Part shown: in pieces, positions 1 through 8,944 of the stretch
How the letters are laid out: the number at the start of each line of letters is the position of its first letter
Position numbering within the stretch: position 1 is the first letter of the stretch
DNA from: Brachyspira hampsonii
GTDB lineage: Bacteria; Spirochaetota; Brachyspiria; Brachyspirales; Brachyspiraceae
DNA: 64,000 bases
Direction: 5' to 3'
Assembly: GCF_001746205.1 (NCBI RefSeq)
Contig: NZ_MDCO01000006.1
Span: 310,001-374,000 of the forward strand
Program-made: the position numbers and the translations under genes
Notes under the pieces: model-generated
What the model was told of the DNA's origin: nothing
Seen by the model: only the letters and a program-made list of their open reading frames with translations
Database searches by the model: none

Positions 1-1071
1 GCAATAACAATACCTATGTCTATACTTATGGCAAGCATCATAGGATACGGCAGACTTTCCTCAGATAATGAGATAATAGTAATGCGTGCTTTGGGGTTTC
101 CGCATATGAGAATATACGCACCTATTATAATATTGGGAATTATTACATTCTGTTTTTCATTATTTTTTAACAATGTTGTTATGTCTGAAGCTAATTACAG
201 ATACAGAACATTAATTTCATATATGGTTAATATTAAACCTTCTATTGCGGTAGGGAAATTAGAGTTCTCTGATATTCAAGATATGGGATTATCAATAGGA
301 TCAAAATATGCAGATGATACAAGTATGTCTAATGTTGTAATATATGACAGATCCGAAACTAAAAGAGTGATCACTGCCAAATATGGTCTTTGGAAAAATA
401 ATGAGGCTAATGCTCAGGTGGTAACTTTAACTTTATATGACGGTGTTGTACAGGAAATGCCGGGATATGGATTTATATCTAATGATTATACTGTATTTGA
501 TTCTATGGATATCAATATTGTAAGAAATGTAAGTACATTGACTTCCCATGAAAGAGGATTAAGAGAAATGCCTTCTTGGGAAATAATGAAAAAAATCAAT
601 GATTCAAAAGCAGCTGCAAATAAATCTGCTGATGACCAAATAAACGGAATGATAATAAATGCTTATAATAACATAGATACTAATGCCGTTGATATAACTT
701 CATTTTCTAATGAATATATACAAACCAATTCAGCAGAATTAAAAGCTTTAAAAGAAAAAGCTATTGATGAATCTGTACCATATTTTTATTATGTAGAGTT
801 TCATAAATTTATTTCTATACCTGCTGCATGTTTATTTATGGTTTTGATAGGAGCTCCTTTAGGAATAGTTGGAAAAAGAAGCGGTAAAGGGTTTGGATTC
901 GGACTATCTGTAATAGTAGTTGTTATATATTATTTGCTTATTACTGCAGCAGAATTAATTGCAGGCAGTAAAAAAGTACCGCCTATTATCGCCATGTGGT
1001 TTCCAAATATAGTTTTAGCTGCGATGGGAGGTTTTCTCATGATAAGATCTTTCTTCAGCAGAGGAAAATAA
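1..1071 (+). CDS. LptF/LptG-type lipopolysaccharide export permease, 5'-truncated
   Basis: Likely inner-membrane permease of the Lpt (YjgP/YjgQ) family, which with LptB extracts LPS-type lipids from the inner membrane. The frame is open from base 1, so the N-terminus lies outside the window; 356 residues are visible. They show the end of a helix followed by GRLSSDNEIIVMRALG, the conserved cytoplasmic segment after TM2 of this family, then a TM helix, a large periplasmic beta-rich domain and three C-terminal helices including FISIPAACLFMVLIGAPLG. Full-length members have six helices in this order. LptF and LptG cannot be separated from this part alone. It converges on the MATE gene with an 11-base gap and no clear terminator. 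Confidence 0.85.
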   Translation, partial: AITIPMSILMASIIGYGRLSSDNEIIVMRALGFPHMRIYAPIIILGIITFCFSLFFNNVVMSEANYRYRTLISYMVNIKPSIAVGKLEFSDIQDMGLSIGSKYADDTSMSNVVIYDRSETKRVITAKYGLWKNNEANAQVVTLTLYDGVVQEMPGYGFISNDYTVFDSMDINIVRNVSTLTSHERGLREMPSWEIMKKINDSKAAANKSADDQINGMIINAYNNIDTNAVDITSFSNEYIQTNSAELKALKEKAIDESVPYFYYVEFHKFISIPAACLFMVLIGAPLGIVGKRSGKGFGFGLSVIVVVIYYLLITAAELIAGSKKVPPIIAMWFPNIVLAAMGGFLMIRSFFSRGK

Positions 1072-1082
1072 AATTATATATT

Positions 1083-2432
1083 TTAATAAATATTATTAGT
1101 TTTTTTATTAAAAGCATATTTATGAAAATATATACAAGTAGGAATTATTCCTATAGCCCAGCCTACAGGATTTGCAAACCATATTCCAACATATCCTAAT
1201 GGTATTGATAAAAATACAGAGCCTCCAACTTTTATAACAAGTTCAGTTATTCCCGATATCAAAGGAATCAATGCTTTTCCAATAGCCCTTACAGAATTAT
1301 TATATAAAACTATTATTCCTAAAAACGGATAAAATAAAGAAGATATTCTCAGATATCCTTTACATATTTCTGATATTATATCTATATACTCATCTTTACT
1401 AGATATAAATATTCTCACTAAATGATCTCCAAATAAAAATATTATTACAGCTGCCAATACGCTCAATGATAGAGAAAGTAATATTATACTTCTGAAACCT
1501 TCTTTTATCCTATCAATCCTACCAGCTCCAAAATTTTGTGCCGTATATACCGCAAAAGCCTCAGAAATAACAAAAAATGCCATAGATGCAAATTGATTTA
1601 TTCTATTTCCTGTAGTATATGATGCCACAACATTAGTACCAAAAGTATTAACTACACCGCTTATAATCATTTCTCCTATTGATAAAAATATAGCCTGTAT
1701 ACTCATAGATATTCCTATTTTAATTATCATAAATAAATTATCAAATTCAAATACCATATCACTTTTATTTAATTTTAAAATAGGAAATTTTTTCACTATA
1801 TATAGTATGCTTAAAATAGCTGAAATCATTTGAGATATTACAGTAGCTATTGCAACACCTGCGACATTCATATCTAATAAAACAACAAAAATTAAATCTA
1901 ATATAATATTGAGTATAGTTGTAAGTATTAAAAAATATAAAGGAGTTTTACTGTCTCCCAAAGCTCTCAATATACTTGCAGCACCATTATAAAAAAGCTG
2001 TCCGAATGATAAGCCTACACATATTTTCAAATAAATTATAGAATTTTCTATTATATCAGGAGGAGTCTTTAAAAGAATCATCAAATACTTTGAAAAAAAT
2101 AAACCAAATATCAAAAGTATTAAAGAACTGCCCAATGTTATATAAATGGAGTTTAAAAAAGTCCTTTTAATCATAACCTCATTTTTAGCCCCAAAAAACT
2201 GCCCCATAACTATAGAAAAAGCATTCGTAAAGCCTACAGCAAATGATAAAAAGAAAAACATAGTTGAAGTTGTGGCACCAATAGAAGCTAAAGCCCTAGA
2301 ACCTGCAAATTTACCTATTATAATTGTATCTGCAACACTATAAAATTGCTGAAATATGCCTCCTATAAGCATTGGTATAGAAAAATATATTATAGTTTTG
2401 AAAGGACTTCCGACAGTCATATCTTTTGTCAT
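1083..2432 (-). CDS. MATE-family multidrug/cation antiporter
   Basis: 449 residues, the normal length for a 12-helix MATE exporter, which expels organic cations or drugs in exchange for Na+ or H+. The N-terminus (SPFKTIIYFSIPMLIGGIFQ, then FYSVADTIIIGKFAG) is the family signature, and the duplicated half begins near the middle (IGISMSIQAIFLSIGEMIIS). The ATG has AGGA about ten bases upstream. It follows the DUF58 gene by 19 bases, so the two are probably co-transcribed, although a functional link is not obvious. Substrate cannot be predicted. Confidence 0.9.
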   Translation of the reverse strand: MTKDMTVGSPFKTIIYFSIPMLIGGIFQQFYSVADTIIIGKFAGSRALASIGATTSTMFFFLSFAVGFTNAFSIVMGQFFGAKNEVMIKRTFLNSIYITLGSSLILLIFGLFFSKYLMILLKTPPDIIENSIIYLKICVGLSFGQLFYNGAASILRALGDSKTPLYFLILTTILNIILDLIFVVLLDMNVAGVAIATVISQMISAILSILYIVKKFPILKLNKSDMVFEFDNLFMIIKIGISMSIQAIFLSIGEMIISGVVNTFGTNVVASYTTGNRINQFASMAFFVISEAFAVYTAQNFGAGRIDRIKEGFRSIILLSLSLSVLAAVIIFLFGDHLVRIFISSKDEYIDIISEICKGYLRISSLFYPFLGIIVLYNNSVRAIGKALIPLISGITELVIKVGGSVFLSIPLGYVGIWFANPVGWAIGIIPTCIYFHKYAFNKKTNNIY

Positions 2433-2451
2433 AATAAATCCTAAAATTTAA

Positions 2452-3339
2452 TTATCTTCTTCTTTTGACAAAAAATTTCATTACATCATTAACATAATCA
2501 CTAGAAGTATCAAGAATTATACGCTCTATAGAATTTCTTTTTAAAAAATCTAATCTTTCTTCCATAATTCTATTCTGCTCATTAAGATATTCTTCCCTTA
2601 TTTTTTTATTGGACATATCGAAATAAACATAATCATCATTTTCCAAATCAGACAACACCAAAGTGCCGCCCAAATTAGGAAGATGATACTCAAGCCTATC
2701 ATTAACCAAACATACTATAAAATCATGACGCTTTCTCGTAATATCTATTTCCTTTTTAGGAAGTTCACAGCAGGCATCTGTTATCAAAAAAGTGATGCTG
2801 TCTCTTTTCTGTATTCTGTTAAAATATTCTAAGGCACTATCAACATTAGTCTGCGTGCTTTTAGGAGTAAATTCTATAAGCTCTCTTATTATTCTAAGAA
2901 CATGATTTTTGCCTTTATTTAAAGGAATAAATTTCTCCACCGTATCAGTAAATATTAAAAGTCCCACCTTATCATTATTTTTTAAAGCTGAAAAGCTAAG
3001 CAATGCACTAAGCTCAACTATCAAATTATGTTTTGTTTTAGTGAATCCGAAATCTGTGGATGCTGAAAAATCGGCAAGTATTACAACACTAAGTTCTCTT
3101 TCTTCTCTAAACCGTTTTATGAAAGGCTCATTATATCTAGCACTAACCTTCCAATCCATAGCTCTAACATCATCGCCTATAGTATATTTTCTAACTTCAT
3201 CAAATTCTATACCCTGCCCTTTAAAAGCAGAATGATACTGCCCTGCAAAATATGAGTTCACTATTCTCGAAGTTTTTATCTCTATTTGTCTTACGGATTT
3301 AAGTAAATCCTGAGTTGTTATGCCGCTGTCTTTAAACAT
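2452..3339 (-). CDS. DUF58 domain (von Willebrand A-like) protein
   Basis: 295-residue soluble protein of the DUF58 family. The diagnostic segment G-x-EFDEVRKYTIGDDVRAMDW occurs near residues 45-63, followed by a vWA-like beta strand and metal-site-like motif (VVILADFSASTDFG, about residue 95). These proteins usually sit beside MoxR AAA+ ATPases and act in assembly or maturation of envelope complexes. No moxR is present in this window; the neighbour is a MATE exporter 19 bases downstream. The ATG is preceded by AGGA. The family is clear but the target is unknown. Confidence 0.88.
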   Translation of the reverse strand: MFKDSGITTQDLLKSVRQIEIKTSRIVNSYFAGQYHSAFKGQGIEFDEVRKYTIGDDVRAMDWKVSARYNEPFIKRFREERELSVVILADFSASTDFGFTKTKHNLIVELSALLSFSALKNNDKVGLLIFTDTVEKFIPLNKGKNHVLRIIRELIEFTPKSTQTNVDSALEYFNRIQKRDSITFLITDACCELPKKEIDITRKRHDFIVCLVNDRLEYHLPNLGGTLVLSDLENDDYVYFDMSNKKIREEYLNEQNRIMEERLDFLKRNSIERIILDTSSDYVNDVMKFFVKRRR

Positions 3340-3574
3340 TGATATCCTATCATTTTTTTATTGTGTATAATATTATATTATTAAGAAATAAAAAACAATA
3401 CCTTTAGTAAAATGAATGATTAAAATTCTTTATATTTTATTGATGCTATCTTATATATGCATAAAACAACATGCCTATACCAAATGACTTCTACTGTATT
3501 TTTTGTTAATAGATAATAAGATTGTTAGACATTTTTAAGAAAGTTTATAGCCAACAATAATAAATTACTATCAT

Positions 3575-3631
3575 AAAAATTGTTCACTATAAAGATCCGT
3601 CAAGTAAACTTAACGGATGCTCACAATTTTT
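3575..3631 (-). terminator. Nested bidirectional terminator hairpin
   Basis: An inner stem (ATCCGTCAAG at 3595-3604, loop TAAA, CTTAACGGAT at 3609-3618, one mismatch) is flanked by a second inverted pair, AAAAATTGT at 3575-3583 and ACAATTTTT at 3623-3631. Both strands therefore end in a T-run. On the minus strand it overlaps the stop codon of the ankyrin gene and probably terminates it. The remaining interval up to 3340 is AT-rich and shows no gene. Confidence 0.7.
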
Positions 3632-4778
3632 ATTTTGCACCGTTGGCTTTCAGAAAATTCACCATCTCTTCCTGTTCTTTTTCCTCCGCCATGCTTAATG
3701 CCGTTTTTCCATTAGGTGCTTTATGATTTATATCAGCTCCTGCATCTAGCAAAACCTGAGCCATTTCTAAGTTTCCTCTAATAGCTGCCCCCATCAATGC
3801 CGTATATCCCTCTTTAGTAACTGCTTCAATATCAGCTCCCGCATTTAATAAAGCCTCAACTATTACTATATGATCCTCTATAGCAGAAACTATCAATGGA
3901 CAATATCCTACATTATCAGGTTTGTTAATATCAGCATTATTTTTTATTAATTCTTTTACAATATCACTGTGTCCGTCTATACATGCAGCTAATATAGGAG
4001 AAGTACCATCATCAGCTGTAATATTAACATCTGCATTATTTTTTAATAATTCCCTCACTACCTCTATTCTTCCAAACCTTGATGCATATATCAAAGCAGA
4101 TCCTCCATTAGATCCTTTTTCATTTATATTTGCACCTGCTTTAATTAATTCTCGTACAATAGATGCATCCCCAATAATAGCTCCCATCATTATGGCAGTA
4201 TCACCAAAATTATTCTTTTCATTTACATTAACATCTAATTTTATAAGCTCTTTAACTATATCAGTATATCCGCTGTCTGATGCCACCATTAAAGGTGTGC
4301 TTCCATTAATATCTTTTACATTAATCTCAGCCCTTGCATTGACAAGCATTTTAAGAACAGATAAATTACCATTAACACAAGCCCACATTACAGCAGTCCA
4401 TCCATCTTTATTTTTAATATTTAAATCAGCACCTTTTGATATTAAAGTTCTTATAGTCCCATTATTTCCCTCCAATACAGCAGCCATTATAGGAGTATTT
4501 CCAAAACTATTACCCATATTAATATCAGCACCGCTTGATAATAATTCTTCCACTATCTTATCCAATCCGAGAATAGAAGCCCATATAAGCGGAGTATTCC
4601 CTTCTGCATCTTTAACATTCACATCCGCACCATCTTCTATCAATTTCTGTAAAGTCTTAATATCATTATTGGCTATAGCCTTTATTATTGGTATATTTAC
4701 AGGAGGCTCCTGAGACTCCTGAGAATATAAAATACCTGTAACCAAAAGAAAAATTATAATTAATGATTTTCTTAACAT
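3630..4778 (-). CDS. Secreted ankyrin-repeat protein
   Basis: 382 residues from the ATG at 4778. This start is preferred to a TTG four codons upstream because GGAAAG lies just before it and the product then begins with a clean signal peptide (MLRKSLIIIFLLVTGILYSQ). The mature part is about eleven 33-residue ankyrin repeats running to the end, each with the TPLxxA...G...IVxxLLxxGADIN pattern, ending in a capping repeat (KTALSMAEEKEQEEM). Ankyrin arrays are protein-binding solenoids; Brachyspira genomes carry many. Export suggests a periplasmic or surface role; the partner is unknown. Confidence 0.9.
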   Translation of the reverse strand: MLRKSLIIIFLLVTGILYSQESQEPPVNIPIIKAIANNDIKTLQKLIEDGADVNVKDAEGNTPLIWASILGLDKIVEELLSSGADINMGNSFGNTPIMAAVLEGNNGTIRTLISKGADLNIKNKDGWTAVMWACVNGNLSVLKMLVNARAEINVKDINGSTPLMVASDSGYTDIVKELIKLDVNVNEKNNFGDTAIMMGAIIGDASIVRELIKAGANINEKGSNGGSALIYASRFGRIEVVRELLKNNADVNITADDGTSPILAACIDGHSDIVKELIKNNADINKPDNVGYCPLIVSAIEDHIVIVEALLNAGADIEAVTKEGYTALMGAAIRGNLEMAQVLLDAGADINHKAPNGKTALSMAEEKEQEEMVNFLKANGAK

Positions 4779-4956
4779 AATACTTTCCAAAGCATAAGAT
4801 TTAATTATTATACCACATATAAAATATTATTATAATCATAAATATGATAATTTTTTATTTTTTTAATAAAAAAAGAATTATTCATATTGACAATAATATG
4901 TATACATACTATTATTTACAAATAAATTACATAAGGAGGCAAAAATTGATGTCATT

Positions 4957-5790
4957 TTGGAAAAAACCTTTTTCATTTATTTAATATTAATTTTTTCAGT
5001 CTTTGCTGCTGAAAAAACTCCAATGGATTACCTAAACGACAACACTCCATTAAAACCTACAAAAGTATTTGATAATGTATACTGTATAGGTTCTGTGAGT
5101 GTTTTCGCTTGGGTAATAAGTACATCAGAAGGCTTAATATTAATAGATTCTATGTGGGACAACAGAGATGCAAAACTCATAGAAGACGGCATTAAAGGTT
5201 TCGGATTAGATCCAAAAGATTTAAAATATATTATATTAAGTCATGGACATGGAGATCATTACGGCGGAGCTAATTATTTGAGAGAAAAATACAGTGCTAA
5301 AGTTGTACTTACAAAAACAGATACAGACTTAATGAACAATTTAAATACAGGTGCAAACTCACCTCGTTCTCCAAAAACAAAAGTTGACATATATTCAAAA
5401 GATAAAGATATAATAAAGCTTGGAGATACAAGCATCACTATATTAGAAACTCCAGGACATACACCGGGATGCACTTCTTTTATATTTCCTGTAAAATTCA
5501 GAGGAAAAGAATACACTGCCATACTTTGGGGCGGAACAGGGCTTCCAAAAGATAGAGATTCTATATTAAAATATAAAACTTCAGCAGAATATTTTAAAAA
5601 AGAAGCTATTTCAAAAAATGCATTAGTATCATTAACAGCACATCTATTTGCAGATAATGGATACGCTAACTTAGAAAAAGCAGGCAGTCTAAAAGCAACA
5701 GAAAAAAATCCATTTATTATGTCAAAAGATAATATGGAAAAATATTTAAACTCTTTAATAGAAAGAGCTGAAAAAGAATTAAATAAATAA
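4957..5790 (+). CDS. Exported metallo-beta-lactamase-fold hydrolase, start region apparently frameshifted
   Basis: 277-residue MBL-fold protein with the zinc motif SHGHGDH (about residue 95), a TPGHTPGC histidine (about 168) and TAHLF (about 228), resembling subclass-B3-like periplasmic hydrolases. Whether it acts on beta-lactams, lactones or something else cannot be told. The reading frame opens at a TTG (4957) with no Shine-Dalgarno at normal distance. A perfect AAGGAGG at 4933-4939 sits nine bases before an ATG at 4949, but that ATG is out of frame and meets a stop after eleven codons. One extra A in the A6 run at 4961-4966 would join the two into a normal signal peptide beginning MSFWKKTFFIYL. 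Annotated here from the open frame. Confidence 0.8.
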   Translation: MEKTFFIYLILIFSVFAAEKTPMDYLNDNTPLKPTKVFDNVYCIGSVSVFAWVISTSEGLILIDSMWDNRDAKLIEDGIKGFGLDPKDLKYIILSHGHGDHYGGANYLREKYSAKVVLTKTDTDLMNNLNTGANSPRSPKTKVDIYSKDKDIIKLGDTSITILETPGHTPGCTSFIFPVKFRGKEYTAILWGGTGLPKDRDSILKYKTSAEYFKKEAISKNALVSLTAHLFADNGYANLEKAGSLKATEKNPFIMSKDNMEKYLNSLIERAEKELNK

Positions 5791-5807
5791 AAAAATAAAA
5801 ATAATTA

Positions 5808-5859
5808 TTAACAAAAAATTAAATATATGCTATCATAAAAATAGTTTATGATAGCATAT
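5808..5859 (+). promoter_or_regulatory. Probable marR promoter with overlapping 15-bp perfect palindrome
   Basis: A promoter-like pair TTAACA (5808-5813) and TATCAT (5831-5836) with a 17-base spacer precedes the MarR gene. The -10 lies inside a perfect inverted repeat: ATATGCTATCATAAA (5825-5839), 5-base gap, TTTATGATAGCATAT (5845-5859). The position over the -10 and the expected transcript start suits an autorepression operator. The same palindrome followed by TTTT could instead terminate the upstream hydrolase gene, so both readings stay open. Confidence 0.55.
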
Positions 5860-5876
5860 TTTATAAGGAGTATAAT

Positions 5877-6293
5877 ATTAAAAATATAGGATATGATATT
5901 TGTTATACTGCAAGAAAAATATATCAGTATATAGGCAAACAAATAAATGGATTTGATATTACACCCGAACAGTTAATAGTATTAAAGGAGCTTGCTAAAG
6001 AGGAAGGAATATCACAAAAAGAATTATCATTAAGACTTGATAAAGATCAGAATACTGTTAAAGCGATGATAGACAAATTGGAAATAAAATATTTCATAAT
6101 AAGAAAAGAAAAGAAGCTAGATAAAAGAGCTTTTTCATTATTCCTTACAGATAAAGCTAAAAAAGATCTTCCTATTATAGAAAATTATGAAAATCAAGTT
6201 TTAGGAAATATAGTAAAAGAATTGAATCATGAAGATAAAGATAAATTTATATCCATATTGGCAAAAATCAGGAAAAATATATCAAATGTATAA
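5877..6293 (+). CDS. MarR-family transcriptional regulator with ATT start codon
   Basis: 138-residue winged-helix regulator, full length for MarR proteins. The frame extends upstream of the first ATG (6066) through a typical MarR N-terminus: dimerisation helix, FDITPEQLIVLKELAKEEGI, the recognition helix SQKELSLRLDKDQNTVKAMI, then the wing (RKEKKLDKRAFSLFLTDKA). The only start with a good ribosome site is ATT at 5877, six bases after AAGGAG (5865-5870). AUU initiation is known (infC) but rare, so the start may be weak on purpose or a mutated ATG. It probably represses itself through the palindrome upstream; other targets are unknown. Confidence 0.85.
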   Translation: MKNIGYDICYTARKIYQYIGKQINGFDITPEQLIVLKELAKEEGISQKELSLRLDKDQNTVKAMIDKLEIKYFIIRKEKKLDKRAFSLFLTDKAKKDLPIIENYENQVLGNIVKELNHEDKDKFISILAKIRKNISNV

Positions 6294-6334
6294 AGGTAAA
6301 GGAATAAAATAATTATGAAATTATCCCTTACCTT
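6293..6334. terminator. Hairpin between convergent marR and haemoglobin genes
   Basis: AAGGTAAAGG (from 6293) pairs imperfectly with CCCTTACCTT (to 6334) around an AT-rich loop. It lies between the stop codons of two converging genes, as expected for a shared bidirectional terminator. Confidence 0.5.
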
Positions 6335-6343
6335 GAAATACAT

Positions 6344-6718
6344 TTATTGCTGAAATAATACAGCCTTGAAATTTCTTGCTATATTACAAGCAATTTCATA
6401 GAAATGTTCAGCAGCATCTTCTTCAAATACTTGATTCAAACATTCTTTAAACAAATCAAGCCAAACATCAAAAAGTTTAATGTCAAAAGGAAGTAAGTTA
6501 ATATGAGGCTGTACAGGATTTCCCATATATAGCCTTTCATTCAAAAGCATAGTTTTCCAAAATTTTGCTATTTTTTCTTTATGTCTTTCCCAAGAAGCAT
6601 CATCAATACCAACTGCCCCATTAAATATAGGACCTAATTGCTCATTTGTTCTAATTCTGGCATAGAATATATCCATTAATTTTTCTATACCCTCATTGTT
6701 TATTTCATTGTATTTCAT
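6344..6718 (-). CDS. Group III truncated haemoglobin
   Basis: 124-residue globin matching the group III truncated haemoglobins: short N-terminus (IEKLMDIFYARIRTNEQLGPIF), then WERHKEKIAKFWKTML and the proximal-histidine region PVQPHINLLPFDIKLFDVWLDLF. Such proteins bind haem and are linked to NO or oxygen chemistry in microaerobic and anaerobic bacteria. The gene stands alone, separated by a shared terminator from marR and by a long AT-rich interval from hbd. Regulation by the adjacent MarR is possible but nothing in the sequence proves it. Confidence 0.9.
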   Translation of the reverse strand: MKYNEINNEGIEKLMDIFYARIRTNEQLGPIFNGAVGIDDASWERHKEKIAKFWKTMLLNERLYMGNPVQPHINLLPFDIKLFDVWLDLFKECLNQVFEEDAAEHFYEIACNIARNFKAVLFQQ

Positions 6719-7000
6719 ACTTTATCCCCATTTTTATTATTCAATATACTTTTATTATATATAATATAATAAAAAATTTAAATATTATTAAATAATATAA
6801 TTCTTATAATAATTTTTTCTTATTTTACTTATTTTTCTTATAAATTACAAGTATATTTTTAAATAATTAATATTGTTATCAACCATAATATTTTTTTCAT
6901 TATCAAATTTAATTTTAGCATTTATTAGGATATAATAGTAGTTACTGAAGCTTTTTTAATTATTCAGATTTTTAATATTTTAATTTCAAATAAAAAAATA
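6719..7000. other. AT-rich intergenic interval
   Basis: About 280 bases of nearly pure A/T between the haemoglobin gene start and the hbd terminator. It must hold the haemoglobin promoter, but several TATAAT-like boxes compete and I cannot choose one. No open frame or conserved-looking structure is visible. Confidence 0.5.
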
Positions 7001-7028
7001 CGGGAAGATAATTAATATATCTTACCCG
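7001..7028 (-). terminator. Intrinsic terminator of hbd
   Basis: On the minus strand CGGGTAAGAT, a short AT loop and ATCTTCCCG form a stem with one bulge, followed by TATTTTTTT. It lies 30 bases after the hbd stop codon. Confidence 0.75.
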
Positions 7029-7057
7029 CATCTTGATATAAACTAATAAAAATAATA

Positions 7058-7900
7058 TTATTTTTTAGTATAATCGTAGAAACCTTTTCCTGTTTTTTGT
7101 CCTAACAATCCGCCTCTAACCATTTTTCTAAGTAAAGCACTAGGTCTGTATTTAGGATCACCTGTTTCTCTTTGTAGAACTTCCATAATAGCAAGAACTA
7201 TATCAAGTCCTATTAAATCTCCTAAAGCAAGAGGACCCATTGGGTGATTAGCACCTAATTTCATAGCATTATCAATACCTTCAGCAGAAGCAATACCCAT
7301 AGAATATAATTCAATACCTTCATTAATCATAGGAACAAGTATACGGTTAACAACAAAACCAGCTGTTTCATTAACTTCTACTGGAGTTTTTCCTATTTCC
7401 TGAGATATTTTAATGATTTTTTCAACTACATCTCTAGGAGTATTAAGTCCTGAAATAACTTCAACTAATTTCATAACAGGAGCAGGATTAAAGAAGTGCA
7501 TACCTACAACAGGTCTTCCTATTCCTGAACTTATTTCTGTAATAGAAAGAGAAGAAGTATTAGAAGCGAATATACAATCAGATTTACAAATTTTATGTAA
7601 TTCAGAGAATGTTGTTTTTTTAACTTCTAAATTTTCAAAAGCAGCTTCAATAATTAAATCGGCATCTTTACAAATCTCTTTTAAACCAGTAGTAATTTTA
7701 GATAAAATTTTATCAGCATCAGCTTGCTGCATTTTACCTTTAGCTACTCTTCCAGCAAAACTTTTAGCAATTTTTTCTTTACCGCCAGCAGCAAATTCTT
7801 CTTTTATATCGCACAAATAAACTTCATAACCTTCTGTTTGAGCAAAAGCTTGTGCTATACCAGAACCCATAGCACCAGCACCAATTACACCTACTTTCAT
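7058..7900 (-). CDS. hbd: 3-hydroxybutyryl-CoA dehydrogenase
   Basis: 280 residues, standard length. It reduces acetoacetyl-CoA to 3-hydroxybutyryl-CoA (or the reverse) with NAD(P)H in the cytoplasm. The N-terminal Rossmann motif is [18 protein letters not shown] (residues 3-20), followed by [10 protein letters not shown] and [15 protein letters not shown] with the catalytic histidine, then the C-terminal helical dimer domain ([17 protein letters not shown]). It is last in the minus-strand order thl, crt, hbd, the three steps from acetyl-CoA to crotonyl-CoA. AAGGAG precedes the ATG. Confidence 0.95.
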   Translation of the reverse strand: MKVGVIGAGAMGSGIAQAFAQTEGYEVYLCDIKEEFAAGGKEKIAKSFAGRVAKGKMQQADADKILSKITTGLKEICKDADLIIEAAFENLEVKKTTFSELHKICKSDCIFASNTSSLSITEISSGIGRPVVGMHFFNPAPVMKLVEVISGLNTPRDVVEKIIKISQEIGKTPVEVNETAGFVVNRILVPMINEGIELYSMGIASAEGIDNAMKLGANHPMGPLALGDLIGLDIVLAIMEVLQRETGDPKYRPSALLRKMVRGGLLGQKTGKGFYDYTKK

Positions 7901-7928
7901 TTTATAACTCCTTAATTTTTATTATTAC

Positions 7929-7980
7929 AGCTATAACTAATTTATAAAATTTATTTTTTATTATCATTAGATTTATAGCT
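7929..7980 (-). promoter_or_regulatory. Intercistronic inverted repeat between crt and hbd
   Basis: AGCTATAACTAA (from 7929) and TTAGATTTATAGCT (to 7980) pair imperfectly around an AT-rich loop. It fills the 92-base gap between crt and hbd. There is no clear T-run, so it may be a processing or mRNA-stability element rather than a full terminator. Confidence 0.4.
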
Positions 7981-7992
7981 TTAAATATTTTA

Positions 7993-8769
7993 TTATTTAT
8001 TAACAAATTTTTCAACTTTTCTTTTTTCTAAGAAAGCTTTCATACCCTCTTTTTGGTCCTCAGTTTCAAAACAATCGCCAAATAATTTTTCTTCTATAAC
8101 GATAGCTTTGTCCATATCAACTTGTAAGCCTTCATTAATAGCTTTTTTACAATTTCTTACAGCTATAGGAGCAGCAGCAGCTATAGTATTAGCCAATTTT
8201 TCAGCAGCAGCCATAAGTTCTGCCTGAGGATAAACAGCATTAACAAGTCCTATTCTTAATGCTTCATCAGCTTTAATATTTTTAGCACTATAAATTATCT
8301 GTTTAGCCATACCTACTCCAACTATTCTAGGAAGTCTTTGAGTACCTCCGAAACCAGGAGTAATTCCTAAACCTACTTCAGGCTGACCAAATATAGCATT
8401 ATCAGAACAAATACGAATATCGCAGCTCATAGCTATTTCACATCCTCCGCCCAAAGCGAATCCATTAATAGCAGCTATTACAGGAATAGGAAAAGTTTCT
8501 ATTTTTCTAAATACATCATTTCCTTTTTTACCAAAAGCTTCACCTTCTGCTTTACTAGATGTACTCATTTGAGATATATCAGCACCAGCAACAAAAGATT
8601 TTTCGCCGGCACCTGTTAATATTAAACATCTTATATTATTAATATTTACAGAATCAAAAGTTTTTTCGATTTCATCTAAAACCTGAGAATTAAGAGCATT
8701 AAGAGCTTTTTCTCTGCTTATGGTTATAATACCAATCATACCTTTTTCTTCATATTTAATGAATTCCAT
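7993..8769 (-). CDS. crt: Enoyl-CoA hydratase / 3-hydroxybutyryl-CoA dehydratase (crotonase)
   Basis: 258-residue crotonase-fold enzyme interconverting 3-hydroxybutyryl-CoA and crotonyl-CoA. The oxyanion-hole motifs are GAGEKSFVAGADISQM (about 52-67) and INGFALGGGCEIAMSCDIRI (about 105-124); the catalytic glutamates fall in GGGCE and QPEVGLGITPGFGGTQRL. It lies between thl and hbd on the same strand, as in clostridial butyrate pathways. The clustered bcd-etfAB genes usual in Clostridium are absent here, so the crotonyl-CoA reduction step must be encoded elsewhere. Confidence 0.93.
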   Translation of the reverse strand: MEFIKYEEKGMIGIITISREKALNALNSQVLDEIEKTFDSVNINNIRCLILTGAGEKSFVAGADISQMSTSSKAEGEAFGKKGNDVFRKIETFPIPVIAAINGFALGGGCEIAMSCDIRICSDNAIFGQPEVGLGITPGFGGTQRLPRIVGVGMAKQIIYSAKNIKADEALRIGLVNAVYPQAELMAAAEKLANTIAAAAPIAVRNCKKAINEGLQVDMDKAIVIEEKLFGDCFETEDQKEGMKAFLEKRKVEKFVNK

Positions 8770-8824
8770 TTTTTCTCCTTATCACTAAAATATTATCATA
8801 ACCCATAATTTTTATATTATATAC

Positions 8825-8858
8825 TAGCCTTTGTATTGAAGAAATAATACAAAGGCTA
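8825..8858 (-). promoter_or_regulatory. Strong hairpin between thl and crt
   Basis: TAGCCTTTGTATT (8825-8837) and AATACAAAGGCTA (8846-8858) form a perfect 13-bp stem with an eight-base loop. It lies between the thl stop and crt start, and no T-run follows on either strand. It could be a partial terminator or an RNase-protective stem tuning the ratio of thl to crt mRNA. Confidence 0.5.
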
Positions 8859-8944
8859 ATAAATTAATAACCTTAATTATTTAAAAGTTATTTTCATTAA
8901 TAAATCAGACTAAACACTATCTATATTTAATAAACAAAAAAATA

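Noticed and set aside
3922-4713. A 263-codon plus-strand open frame opposite the ankyrin gene
   Set aside because: It mirrors the codon pattern of the repeats, has no ribosome site and no recognisable domain, whereas the minus strand encodes clear ankyrin repeats.
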